A DNA stretch of 54,275 bases from Gammaproteobacteria bacterium (GTDB taxonomy: Bacteria > Pseudomonadota > Gammaproteobacteria > QZLD01), in the NCBI GenBank assembly GCA_004796365.1, contig QZLE01000162.1:1-54275 (forward strand), in the 5' to 3' direction. The position numbers were made by a program, and so were the translations under genes. Positions within the stretch are counted from its first letter, which is position 1. The number at the start of each line of letters is the position of its first letter. The notes beneath the pieces were generated by a model. It had not been told where the DNA came from and searched no databases. It was given only the letters and a program-made list of their open reading frames with translations. Shown in pieces: positions 18,201 to 26,900 of this stretch.

Positions 18201-20827
18201 ACATCATCGGTTTGCGGCATATCTAAAATAGTTTCTGGCCGCTTACCTTTGAGCAAAATAAAGATTTTTATCAGTTCTTTGTAAAAATGAATCTTTACAT
18301 ATTTTTCAGGTAAGATAATGCCAAGATCTTGCAACGCATTTCGAGCTATTCCAATAGCCTTTTCACTTTCATTTTGATAACCATAATGCAGAATTTGTTT
18401 AGAATATATTTTTCCTTTTATTTGTGGATATTGCGTTAACTCAACAGCTTTTTTGAACTGGACTTCACCTCGATCATACTTATGAGTTAAAAACAATATT
18501 TCTCCATATTCCATCAGAAGAAATGCCAAGCTATCATTATCTTCGGCAGAGGAATTATCTGGTAAAAATGAGATGGCGTACTGATAATAATTTTCTGCAG
18601 CTTGAAATGCAGCATTAGCTTTTAACCTTTGCCCCAAAGATATATTTAAGCGATGTAATTCAATTCTATCGGTTTCATCTTTTATGCAAGATAACGCATT
18701 ATTGAAGTAGTCGATGTACTCTTCAATATATTCATTCTGCATCCCTTTTAAAACCAAATTGGCTTTTATAATTTTGCCGAATTTAAGATTGAGATTGCTA
18801 AATCTTTCTGAGGATATCTGCCCTCTTACAGCTTGAAGCACCCTGTCGTGAACAAATTTAAATTTATCGCCAACTCTTACGATAAGGTGGAGCTCGATTA
18901 AGCTAATAATCAACTGACGCAGATTGTCTCTGCTTGAAGAAAAGATTTGCTCAATAGTACTTACTGTAAATGATCTGCCGAGAATAGAAAGCTCTATTAA
19001 AAACTCTCTAGTTATTTCATCAAGACTATTTATTCTTCCGATTAGGAAAAAAACCACATCGGAATCTGCCGGTAAATCGGCAATTGCATCCAGGTCAACA
19101 AAAATTTCACCGCCTTCACCTTTATATATAAATTTGTTTTCAAAAATCTGTTGGAAAATTGAAGTTAAATAAAGCGGATTACCTTCTGTTTTGGCATAAA
19201 CAAGTTCAGCAACAGTTTTCACTTTTTCATCAGCACAGGGGACCAGGTCTTTAATCCAATCCTGAATTGACAGCTGATTCAGGTTGGAAAGTGCAATATC
19301 ATTACATGTAACCCCTACTCTAGCTGGGCACTCTAGGAAAGAATTTATTGGCGAAACCGAAGTGATCTCATCATTTCTATATGAAAGAATCATTAATAGA
19401 TTCTTAGGGCCAAAACCAATTATTTCTTCAATCAGAGCAATTGACTCAGAATCAGCCCACTGTAGGTCATCAATAAATAATACAATTGGCCTACCTACAA
19501 TAGATAAATTACATATTATTCGAGCAAATATTCTATTTCTATGAAATAACAGTTCCTGTGGTGATAAATCTGGAAGAGTATGTTTTTCTTGCTCGCCCAA
19601 TATTTCACTCAACTCTGGGATAATGTCTAAAAAGATTTGCCCAAAATCACCAATCGATGAATTGATAATACCTTTCCAGTCATTAGAGTTATCTGTCTCA
19701 ATCTGAATCAAGAAGTCTTTTAAAATATCGAAGATAACTGTGTAGCTCAGCTTACTACTAAACTGATCGAATTTTCCACTTAAAAAGAAGCCATCTTTTT
19801 TCGTTATTGGAACATATAGCTCACGAATTAACGATGTTTTCCCAACCCCGCTATTTCCAGATACTGTAATTAGTTGTGTTGATTCTGAACAACATTCCAG
19901 ACTGGTTATTAATGTACTAATCTCTTTGCCACGCCCATAGATATGACCAGACATTGAAATTATCTCTTCAATATCAGCACTTCCCGGATCAAAATCATCC
20001 AGACTTTTCTTCTTAGAAAGGCACGACTGAATATAACGTAAGTCTTCAATTAGGGTTGAGCAAGTTTGGTATCTTTCAGAGGGTGATTTGTTTAATAACT
20101 TCCCAATAACCTTTCCGATTGAACCATGTATTTCACTATTTATGTCGCTGACAAAACTCGGTAAGGTTGCTATATGGTCATATATGAGCTTTCCCTGATC
20201 ATCGTCATCAAATGGCAGCTTGCCGATTAGTAACTGATAAAATGTAATACCCAATGAGTATAGATCCGATCTATGATCCACTGGTTTATTGACCCTACCT
20301 GTTTGCTCAGGAGAAATGTAAGAAAGCCTTCCTTGGAGAATATTTGGGGCAGCAAAGTCAGCCCTTTCTTCCACAAAGCGACTAGCTAATCCAAAATCAA
20401 TTATTTTAATATTATTTAGCGTCCCATTAATAATAATATTTTCAGGGTTAATATCTTTGTGAACGACACCTGCATTATGAATTTGCAACAAAGCAGATGA
20501 TATATCAATTGCTAAATCTAAGAATGTTTTAACATCAAACCCGGTTACAGGAATGCGGGATGATAATGCAACCATCTTATCGTCATGCATAACGATAAAC
20601 GCCGCATCGGCAGTTTCTTCAAAACTAATATAATTCACTACTTGTGAATTTGATACAAGCTTTCCAATTTCAAACTCGCGCTGAAGATCTTTTCGAGAGC
20701 TTCCATATATTGCTCTTTCACGAGATTTAATAATAACAGTGGCGTTATCAGACTCTCTAATCCCACGATAGACTTGAGTCCTATTACTCTTATGTAGTTT
20801 TTCAACGAGCTTAAAACCACTGTACAT
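15215..20827 (-). CDS. Giant trifunctional Ser/Thr kinase - AAA ATPase/TPR - GAF - PAS - histidine kinase
   Basis: 1,870 residues, no membrane helix. Residues 1-270: protein kinase fold with K34, catalytic loop HKDINPENI (D125, N130) and DFG at 144-146; the glycine loop is degenerate. Residues 295-660: AAA/STAND-like NTPase with Walker A GNSGVGKT (324-331) and Walker B LFIDD (450-454). Residues about 700-1250: helical TPR-like region. Then GAF (about 1290-1445), PAS (about 1455-1570), a coiled coil, H1642 in GVAHEINTP, and the ATPase boxes DNGKGI and GGSGLGMHI. Such proteins are known as trifunctional kinases but their signals are mostly unknown. The HK core and preceding coiled coil are paralogous to the REC-HK at 1403-2731. 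It converges with gloB (27-bp gap). Confidence 0.93.
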   Translation of the reverse strand: MYSGFKLVEKLHKSNRTQVYRGIRESDNATVIIKSRERAIYGSSRKDLQREFEIGKLVSNSQVVNYISFEETADAAFIVMHDDKMVALSSRIPVTGFDVKTFLDLAIDISSALLQIHNAGVVHKDINPENIIINGTLNNIKIIDFGLASRFVEERADFAAPNILQGRLSYISPEQTGRVNKPVDHRSDLYSLGITFYQLLIGKLPFDDDDQGKLIYDHIATLPSFVSDINSEIHGSIGKVIGKLLNKSPSERYQTCSTLIEDLRYIQSCLSKKKSLDDFDPGSADIEEIISMSGHIYGRGKEISTLITSLECCSESTQLITVSGNSGVGKTSLIRELYVPITKKDGFFLSGKFDQFSSKLSYTVIFDILKDFLIQIETDNSNDWKGIINSSIGDFGQIFLDIIPELSEILGEQEKHTLPDLSPQELLFHRNRIFARIICNLSIVGRPIVLFIDDLQWADSESIALIEEIIGFGPKNLLMILSYRNDEITSVSPINSFLECPARVGVTCNDIALSNLNQLSIQDWIKDLVPCADEKVKTVAELVYAKTEGNPLYLTSIFQQIFENKFIYKGEGGEIFVDLDAIADLPADSDVVFFLIGRINSLDEITREFLIELSILGRSFTVSTIEQIFSSSRDNLRQLIISLIELHLIVRVGDKFKFVHDRVLQAVRGQISSERFSNLNLKFGKIIKANLVLKGMQNEYIEEYIDYFNNALSCIKDETDRIELHRLNISLGQRLKANAAFQAAENYYQYAISFLPDNSSAEDNDSLAFLLMEYGEILFLTHKYDRGEVQFKKAVELTQYPQIKGKIYSKQILHYGYQNESEKAIGIARNALQDLGIILPEKYVKIHFYKELIKIFILLKGKRPETILDMPQTDDVKVIAQMDLLSAASGIAYISYPEMWPLIILKMIEITISNGLTVSSPLCLISFSILLCNMGFIEHGYSAGKAALEYLERVNATKMIPIANHRFAMGVSQWKDPLSESLRRLEIATTKGLETGNFEYASLALYNKMRVSFYAGENIDALLREFPNRHQQFEAMGKKHSVLMGKHWNQFLITLNSLTGDGKTVSGDLIEEEWLLDYLKTSNSVSGYQFCMFAKLQLAFLARDFKLANKLREENFESIVNVFVGTIYIPIAHFFNALVCIQVYREIEKSKRYVNEAKRSLCKLQKWAKKAPENILNKSQLIEAELQSLENPNIISLYQQSIDNALINNNFLDAGMASELMGRSLINSGFQSLGVVKIQEAIEIFEDWGAGNKSARLRTEFAEVDEAKDHLTHSDSSGSSQDIYDRIDLRTLAGTITSFSGNLNLNSLLESLLQAVMQNSGATRVIYIHSNGEGITVRAAKKNKENIVIYPEGQRLALFNLPINLVERTQDDISTYIIDNVITTEGHEEDKKSKLKSVLLIPLVMNGVLKGIIYLENDLMENAFRPEQVKFLTLLSGQAVIALDNASAFEKLESERTYSTSIIMNSPSLICGINADGNTTFVNPTVEKITGYSKDELIGQNWWRRFYPGEKYKQVEQLFDDITKGEVTNYQMELTCSNGNKRLVLWNSFTKRDANNQIVEIIGFGNDITEQKKAENEALLRTNQLSQANKELTKHKEHLQDLVDERTVELKSSLEELQQAQDYIIQSEKMSALGGLVAGVAHEINTPVSIGVTAASHLEDRTKATLNKYKDGNLKRSDLEEYFGIVNDSSRMVVMNMRRAADLIQSFKQVAVDQSSEVKRNFKLLEYLEEILLSLHSEINKNGLEVLLNCPKGIVLNTYPGALSQVMTNLIMNSIIHGFDDKDNGIISINVKEIDENISITYKDNGKGIEEEYLNKIYDPFFTTKRGSGGSGLGMHIVYNLVTQTLCGDINCLSQEAEGVVFDLRIPKNI

Positions 20828-20951
20828 TAAATTTCTCTACTTCCCTCAACGCGAATCCAGATTATCCATAAATTACATTTATTAAATGCTTTATATTAAT
20901 AATATACTAAGCAAAACCTATTATCGATTTTTAAAGAGTAGATAATTAATT

Positions 20952-22022
20952 TTAATACTCTTTTGCAAGGTCTTCACCACTAAGTACTCTTGCAGCACCA
21001 TCTCGAAGAGATTCCAGCTCATTCTCACCAGGCATAACTATAACATCAGCTATAAAGCCTACTCTTTGAGTTATTAACTTAGTAAAGTTTTCGCTATGCG
21101 CTACCCCCCCGGTAAGAGCGATTGCGTCAACAATTCCATTAACTACCGCTGCCAGAGATCCGATCTCTTTAGCTATCTGGTATGCCATTGCCTCGTATAC
21201 CTGTTTTGCCAACCTATCACCTTGCTCAATTCTATCCTCTACTTCGCGCAGGTCATTGGTCCCAAGGTATGCAACAAGCCCTCCCTCACCTTTTATCATC
21301 TTTTTAATTTGCTTCTGATCGTACTTACCACTAAAACACAATCCAACCAGACTCCCTGCCGGAATACCACCGCTGCGCTCTGGTGTAAAAGGTCCATCAC
21401 CATCAAGAGCATTATTTACATCGATTACCTTACCATTTTCATGCAGACCAACCGATATCCCGCCCCCCATGTGCGCAACAATAATTGTAGAATTTAAATA
21501 TTCCTTACCAATCTGTTCAGAAACTATTCTTGCCGTACGTTTTTGATTTAATGCATGAAAAATACTTACTCTTGGAAGTAGCGGATTACCTGAGTATCTG
21601 GCTATATTATTTAGTTCATCAACCACGACCGGGTCTACTATATAACTTTCACAATCAGCTTCTTGTGCAATAGCATCTGCAATCAATGCCCCAAGGTTAC
21701 TGGCATGTTCACCCATCTCCGCTGCATACAGATCATTTATCATGGCTTGATTTACTTTGTAGGTTCCGCCTGGGATCGGTTTTAATAACCCTCCGCGCCC
21801 AACTACTGCATCTAAATCAATTATATCAATGTTTCTTGCATTAAGTGCTTCAAGTATCAATAACTTGCGCATATCAAACTGATCAATAAGCTTTTCAAAA
21901 ACTGCCAGCTCTTCATTGTTATGATTAATATTCTCCAACAAAACAATATCTTCACCGCTAAATACCGCAAATTTTGTTGAAGTTGAGCCGGGATTGATAG
22001 TCAAAATCAGGTAATTGGCCAT
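20952..22022 (-). CDS. buk: Butyrate kinase
   Basis: 356 residues of the acetokinase family, butyrate-kinase branch (acetate kinases are about 400 residues). It interconverts butyryl phosphate plus ADP and butyrate plus ATP. Seen in the sequence: N-terminal phosphate loop ILTINPGSTSTKFAVF, VVGRGGLLKPIPGGTY, IVAHMGGGISVGLH, ALDGDGPFTPERSGG and ALTGGVAHS, all characteristic of Buk. ATG at 22022 has AGGAG 8 nt upstream. The usual partner phosphotransbutyrylase (ptb) is not adjacent. Buk is common in Firmicutes, Bacteroidota and some Desulfobacterota and unusual in gammaproteobacteria, so horizontal origin is possible but its base composition looks like the neighbours. Confidence 0.9.
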   Translation of the reverse strand: MANYLILTINPGSTSTKFAVFSGEDIVLLENINHNNEELAVFEKLIDQFDMRKLLILEALNARNIDIIDLDAVVGRGGLLKPIPGGTYKVNQAMINDLYAAEMGEHASNLGALIADAIAQEADCESYIVDPVVVDELNNIARYSGNPLLPRVSIFHALNQKRTARIVSEQIGKEYLNSTIIVAHMGGGISVGLHENGKVIDVNNALDGDGPFTPERSGGIPAGSLVGLCFSGKYDQKQIKKMIKGEGGLVAYLGTNDLREVEDRIEQGDRLAKQVYEAMAYQIAKEIGSLAAVVNGIVDAIALTGGVAHSENFTKLITQRVGFIADVIVMPGENELESLRDGAARVLSGEDLAKEY

Positions 22023-22205
22023 AGTTTTCTCCTAAGTAATCTATTTTAAATATAGAACACACAGGTAGACAATTTAATATTACTTAAAACGTAATGAGCG
22101 CAGCTTACTCTAAGCGCAATAAGCTAAAAAGATGTTGAGCTTACACACAATAAGCGACTAATTTTTTTACAGTTTGCAGCAATGAATAGGCAAGCATAAT
22201 AGTTT

Positions 22206-23381
22206 TTAGAAGCTATAAATAAACTGCAGCATAAACATATCCCAGTATCTATCAAAACTATTTCCTTTATCCGGATTATCTGCTTGCTCTATCATATCGG
22301 CAGAACCACCTTCGATGTTGTGATATTCAGCTTTGATTAAAATACTATGTGTTGGACGCCAGTTAGCACCAATTACATGGGAATTAGTGTAATTATTGTC
22401 TGTTTTACCATTAGAAGTGATATCGTATTTATGGTCATTTCTGATAAACGCACTGAATCTGGCATTAAACATCTTTTCTAACTGAACGTAATAAGCATCG
22501 GAAATGTTTTCATATTCAAATACATTTTCAAATAATCCTGACGAGGTATTTTTGCCACTATAATTCCTGCGTTGATATTCCGCTGTAACAGTCCATGTAT
22601 TAAGATTTAAGCCTGCTGAGAATATATCATAAGAACGTGGACCTTTGTTCACAGAGTTAGGACGGTAGGTTTCATAATCAACCTTTAACCTAGACATGCC
22701 AGCAAAGAACATGTTTTCAGGGGAGTTATACATCACCTTCCACGCAATAAAATTAAGGTCAGGCACATATGAGTCATCTGTATCTAATAGCTTATTGACT
22801 GACATTCTTACCTTGCCTACCTGTGCCTTTGCATTAACCGATCCCAATGGATTTAAATGGTTGAATTCAAGTGCCGCACCTTTGGAGCGCATTAAGCTGT
22901 TTCTAATCCGTTCTGGATAAATTACCTGCGGAAGAACCACACCAGAGTAGGTAGAAGGAATATCTCTTGTTTCATTATAGATTCCCATTGGGATTTTTAG
23001 AAAACCTGCTCTCAAATCTAGCTCGGTTGATCCATTGGCAAACAGATCTACTCCAACCAAGGCATAATCAAGGGCTAAATCCTCCTCGTTAACATACAAA
23101 TCACCGTAGTTACGTGAAATAAGCTGTGTTGAGAAGTAGATACCAGGGTCAGGGGACCAAAGGAAGTTAACCGCTCCCATACTGGAATCAAAACTACCGC
23201 TGGTACTATCGCCCAGGAAGTTATTGCCGGACGATATGGAGAAGCCCTGACTTAGGAAGCCGTGTACCTTAACTTGCCCCAAATCAACTGACGAAGCGCT
23301 TGTAGAGATGATTACAAGAAGCAGCACTGCAAGTACTCTCAAGCTCATCACCGTCATGATATTAGTTAATCTGGAGAACAT
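22206..23381 (-). CDS. Outer-membrane beta-barrel protein, porin-like
   Basis: 391 residues. A signal peptide (hydrophobic run about 13-30, ending STSASS) is followed by VKVHGFLSQGFSISSGNNF, a typical first barrel strand in OM channel-like proteins, then alternating amphipathic strands and a C-terminal Phe (QFIYSF), the OM assembly signal. I do not recognise a substrate. It overlaps the upstream small PBP-like gene by 20 bp, with AAGGAG about 10 nt before the ATG at 23381, so the two are translated together. Such pairs of a small phosphate-binding-protein-like protein and a barrel are seen in other marine gammaproteobacteria, function not established. Confidence 0.82.
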   Translation of the reverse strand: MFSRLTNIMTVMSLRVLAVLLLVIISTSASSVDLGQVKVHGFLSQGFSISSGNNFLGDSTSGSFDSSMGAVNFLWSPDPGIYFSTQLISRNYGDLYVNEEDLALDYALVGVDLFANGSTELDLRAGFLKIPMGIYNETRDIPSTYSGVVLPQVIYPERIRNSLMRSKGAALEFNHLNPLGSVNAKAQVGKVRMSVNKLLDTDDSYVPDLNFIAWKVMYNSPENMFFAGMSRLKVDYETYRPNSVNKGPRSYDIFSAGLNLNTWTVTAEYQRRNYSGKNTSSGLFENVFEYENISDAYYVQLEKMFNARFSAFIRNDHKYDITSNGKTDNNYTNSHVIGANWRPTHSILIKAEYHNIEGGSADMIEQADNPDKGNSFDRYWDMFMLQFIYSF

Positions 23382-23808
23382 TTATCTCATCTCCTTTTTT
23401 AACTGATTCAAGATAGCCAATGGCCCCCGGTGTTGAACTAACTGCTTTTATCATCTCCTCTCTGTTATTTACGAATATTGGACCTTCTCCACCACCTGAA
23501 TAGATCACCATATCCCATACCCGCTTAAAATTAATCGGGTAAATATTCATTTGGGAACACACATCAATAAATATTGTGTTGTCATAGTTATAAGTAACTA
23601 GTTTTACGGGAGTACCATCTGGCCATCGGCGCATTCTGCTGGTGAAGATAGCGCGCAGGTTAAACTGTGATATGGCCTGTTGTTGGGTATGATGGTTAAA
23701 GATATAGTCGACAGCAAAAGCGGTTCGAGAAAAGGAAAAGGATAGCACTAGCAGCAGCTGTACCAGCAAAAGCCTGAATCTCTTTTTTACCTTTTTAGCC
23801 GTGAGCAT
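23362..23808 (-). CDS. Small periplasmic PBP-like protein (PstS-like half domain)
   Basis: 148 residues with a signal peptide (RFRLLLVQLLLVLSFSFSRTAFA, cut after AFA). The mature part has features of a PBP_like_2/PstS-type lobe: FNLRAIFTSRMRRWPDGTPVKLV resembles the stretch around the substrate cleft (ifl/G..W.dG), and TPGAIGYLE is the classical late motif of these proteins. At about 120 mature residues it holds roughly one lobe, so phosphate binding is doubtful; a structural or sensory role with the overlapping barrel gene is more likely. No ABC transporter genes nearby. No strong ribosome site before the ATG at 23808. Confidence 0.78.
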   Translation of the reverse strand: MLTAKKVKKRFRLLLVQLLLVLSFSFSRTAFAVDYIFNHHTQQQAISQFNLRAIFTSRMRRWPDGTPVKLVTYNYDNTIFIDVCSQMNIYPINFKRVWDMVIYSGGGEGPIFVNNREEMIKAVSSTPGAIGYLESVKKGDEINVLQIN

Positions 23809-23896
23809 TAATTGTGATTAGACCTATTCGTATTTCTATAAACTTACACCCATATTGAAAGCCCATAATAATACATAATGTGATTTATGATAAGAG

Positions 23897-23931
23897 AAAA
23901 ATAAAGGGGCCGTAAGGCCCCTTTATTTTTT
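23897..23931. terminator. Strong bidirectional rho-independent terminator
   Basis: A 15-bp perfect stem (arms at 23897-23911 and 23916-23930) with a GTAA loop, GC core GGGGCC and A/T runs on both sides. It lies just after the stop of the S8 peptidase at 23958 and before the small PBP-like gene on the same strand, so it ends the peptidase transcript. Confidence 0.93.
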
Positions 23932-23957
23932 AAGGTTATAACACAATTAACATATAT

Positions 23958-26900
23958 TTACTGACAGCTGGAAACCTTGACCCAGTTTCCAGGCTGCCCC
24001 TCTTGCATCACAGACGTAGTATCAGCTGCCTGCCCCAAGTAATCATCACTACCACTTGCATAGTAAAGCACATTGTACTGCAGATAAGCTCTACCAGCTG
24101 CTTCATGATTAGCATTGGTATCAGTAAAGCATAGTTCTTCCTGCTGTTCTGGGCGAGTAATCGTAAACTGCTCAATATTCGACTTAGCTTCTTGCGAGTC
24201 ATATGCAACCAACGATACGCCAAACGGAGACCCTACTGAGATGCCATGCACTGAGTAATCCAATACACAAGTAAAGTTGGTTGTACCTTCGCATACAATT
24301 CCAGTTAAAGCTCCTAGCCCAAGTACTACACGATCAATATCATCATTAACATCAGATGCTACACCTGTAACCACTGCACGGTTGTAATTAAGCTCTGAAA
24401 TCTCATACGACTCAATCACTGGTGGCTGTGGATCAACTGGGCATGATCCCTGAACATAGTTACCTGAACCTACCGGATCTTCTTTCAGACTAACTACAAT
24501 GCTGCCATCTTTACCCAGTTCTTCTCCAGAACCCTGTGCGTACCAAGTTGTTACCTCAGTACCGCCGTAGCAGAAAGTGCCCCAGCAGGTTTCGCCTTCC
24601 ATATTGGTCTCAGAGTAAGCTCTGCCAGCTGATTCGTGCCCAGTAAGAGTTGCTGAGAAATCAGAACACGCTGCAGGTAGTACTTCAACTGTTGTTACTT
24701 GTACTACCCCGTTTTCTTCTGAATCAAGAGCCCAAACTCTAACTTGTTGAAGGCCTGGCTGAACGTTATTTACAGTAAGGCTAAAGTTTTCAGTGCCGTT
24801 TGCTAATTTCCATTCTCCATGACCACCTATGCCAATCATAATCCTGGAAAGATCACCATCAATATCGGATGCTGTGCCTGTTACTGTAACGGTTTGCTCA
24901 CCACCAACAGCATTAATAGTGTCGATAACAGGAGGGTTCATACCAATTGAAAATGAAAGAGATTTATACTCACTCCAATTGTATTCTGCATCAATTGCAT
25001 ATGCTCTAACAATATAATCACCCTTCTCCAGATCAGGAAAGGTATATGTCCAATCGTAGGTACCTTCAGCAATTATGCCTGAGTACACCGTATTTCCAGT
25101 TTCAAGTGAAAGATTAATTATTTCTAGATCACCATTAGCATCAGATGCTGTTCCATAAACTGTCGCACTGTTACCATTTACATTTATGTTAATTGATTCA
25201 ATCTTGGTATCCCAAACTCTTGCACCTGAAATACTATATTTATTGCCATGTCGATCAGACTGCAAGCCAGTTGAATCAGTTATGCGGATATAAACGTTGT
25301 AGTTTGCAGGACCAATGTCTTCATAGGTATATGACCACTCTTCAGTACCATCGACTACAACCCATTCGGTTTCGTTGTGATGAAGTTTTATCTCGATCTT
25401 TTCTATATTACTATCGGCGTCATATGCTGTACCTGAAACTGTCAAAGTTCTTGGGCCTGGGATAGCAGTTTTGCTGGTAATGACCGGTGTAGCACCATCA
25501 ACAACCGTTACAGTTTGTACCCAAATGGTCTCGTTTCCAGATATATCATAAAGACGATAGGTTATTTCATAATCACCAACAGTTGATGTATCAACAGTGC
25601 CAGACACTTCGCGAATTGGATTCGGATCTAGATCATCAACAGGGTATGCACAATCCATTCTTACATCCCCAGGATCGGAATTAAGCTCCACAGATACATT
25701 CTGGTCACAATATAGTCTGGCATCAGGAGGGGTAACATCTTCGATAACCTTAACCAGGGCTTTAACCTCATCAGTGTAACCTTCGCTATCGGTAACAGTG
25801 AAGATAACCTCATAATCACCAGCAATACTATAATCAGCTGGGTTTTCAACTGAAATGCTATCTTCCCATAAGTGCCCATCTACATGGTCGATTGCTATTG
25901 GGTTATAAGGTGTATATACCGGATGACCTTCTTTCTCATCACGGCGATAGGTTTTGAAAATGCGGAAATAATCTTCACTTGCCTCATTGTCGGTCAAGAA
26001 CAACGGAGAATTCTGGTCAAGAACCACCACATGCCTATACATTGCATAAGATGACTCATAGAGATTTCCGTCAAGGTCTGTAACCTCATAGAATACATCA
26101 CTTCTGTTACCTATCTGATCCAGATTGTCCAAAACTGTTCCATAATAGGTAACTCTATCGCTGATATCACCGTCAAGAACATCCCACCCGATATATCCAG
26201 GGTCAACATATGGCTGGTTAACTACAGTAGTAGAATATCCGGAACAACCATATAAGAAATTACATGCATGACCAAGAAGGATTAGCTTAGGTTGTGGATC
26301 TTCAACAACATGCACCAACCGCGTTTCGATAGTTTCATTTCCTGCTGAATCAGTTACTCGGTATTCAACGATATAGTTACCTACAGCACTGGTATTAACA
26401 GCATTAGTCACCTGAATACTGGAAGTAAGGTCACCGTCTTCTACATCATTTGCAGTTGCATTCTCAGGAGTATATGAACCACCCAGACGAACATATTCTT
26501 CCACCTTACCTTGCAATGTGATTGCTGGAGGAATATCCAACGCGCCATCACAAGAGCCATCGGTTACGAAATAGTCTGGAGTTTTCTCAGTAAGAGTTAC
26601 ATTTGTAGCTGTAAATGAATAACCAATCTGCTCATTGGAGCCATTGGCACAAATATACCAGGCATTACAAGTATGGGCACGACCTGCATCACGGTGTTGC
26701 GCAGGAGTTGCAGTAAAGCTATCGCAAGATGCTTTCAGGCTGTTTAGTGCATCAAATGCATTAAGCATTCCATTAGATCTTACAAGACCAACAAGATTGT
26801 CATTAGGAGTTGCAGTATTCATAAGAATAGACTTTATCGCCACATGGTCTAGTTGCGGAGCCTCTGCTTTCATTAAAGCCGCTACACCAGCTACATGAGG

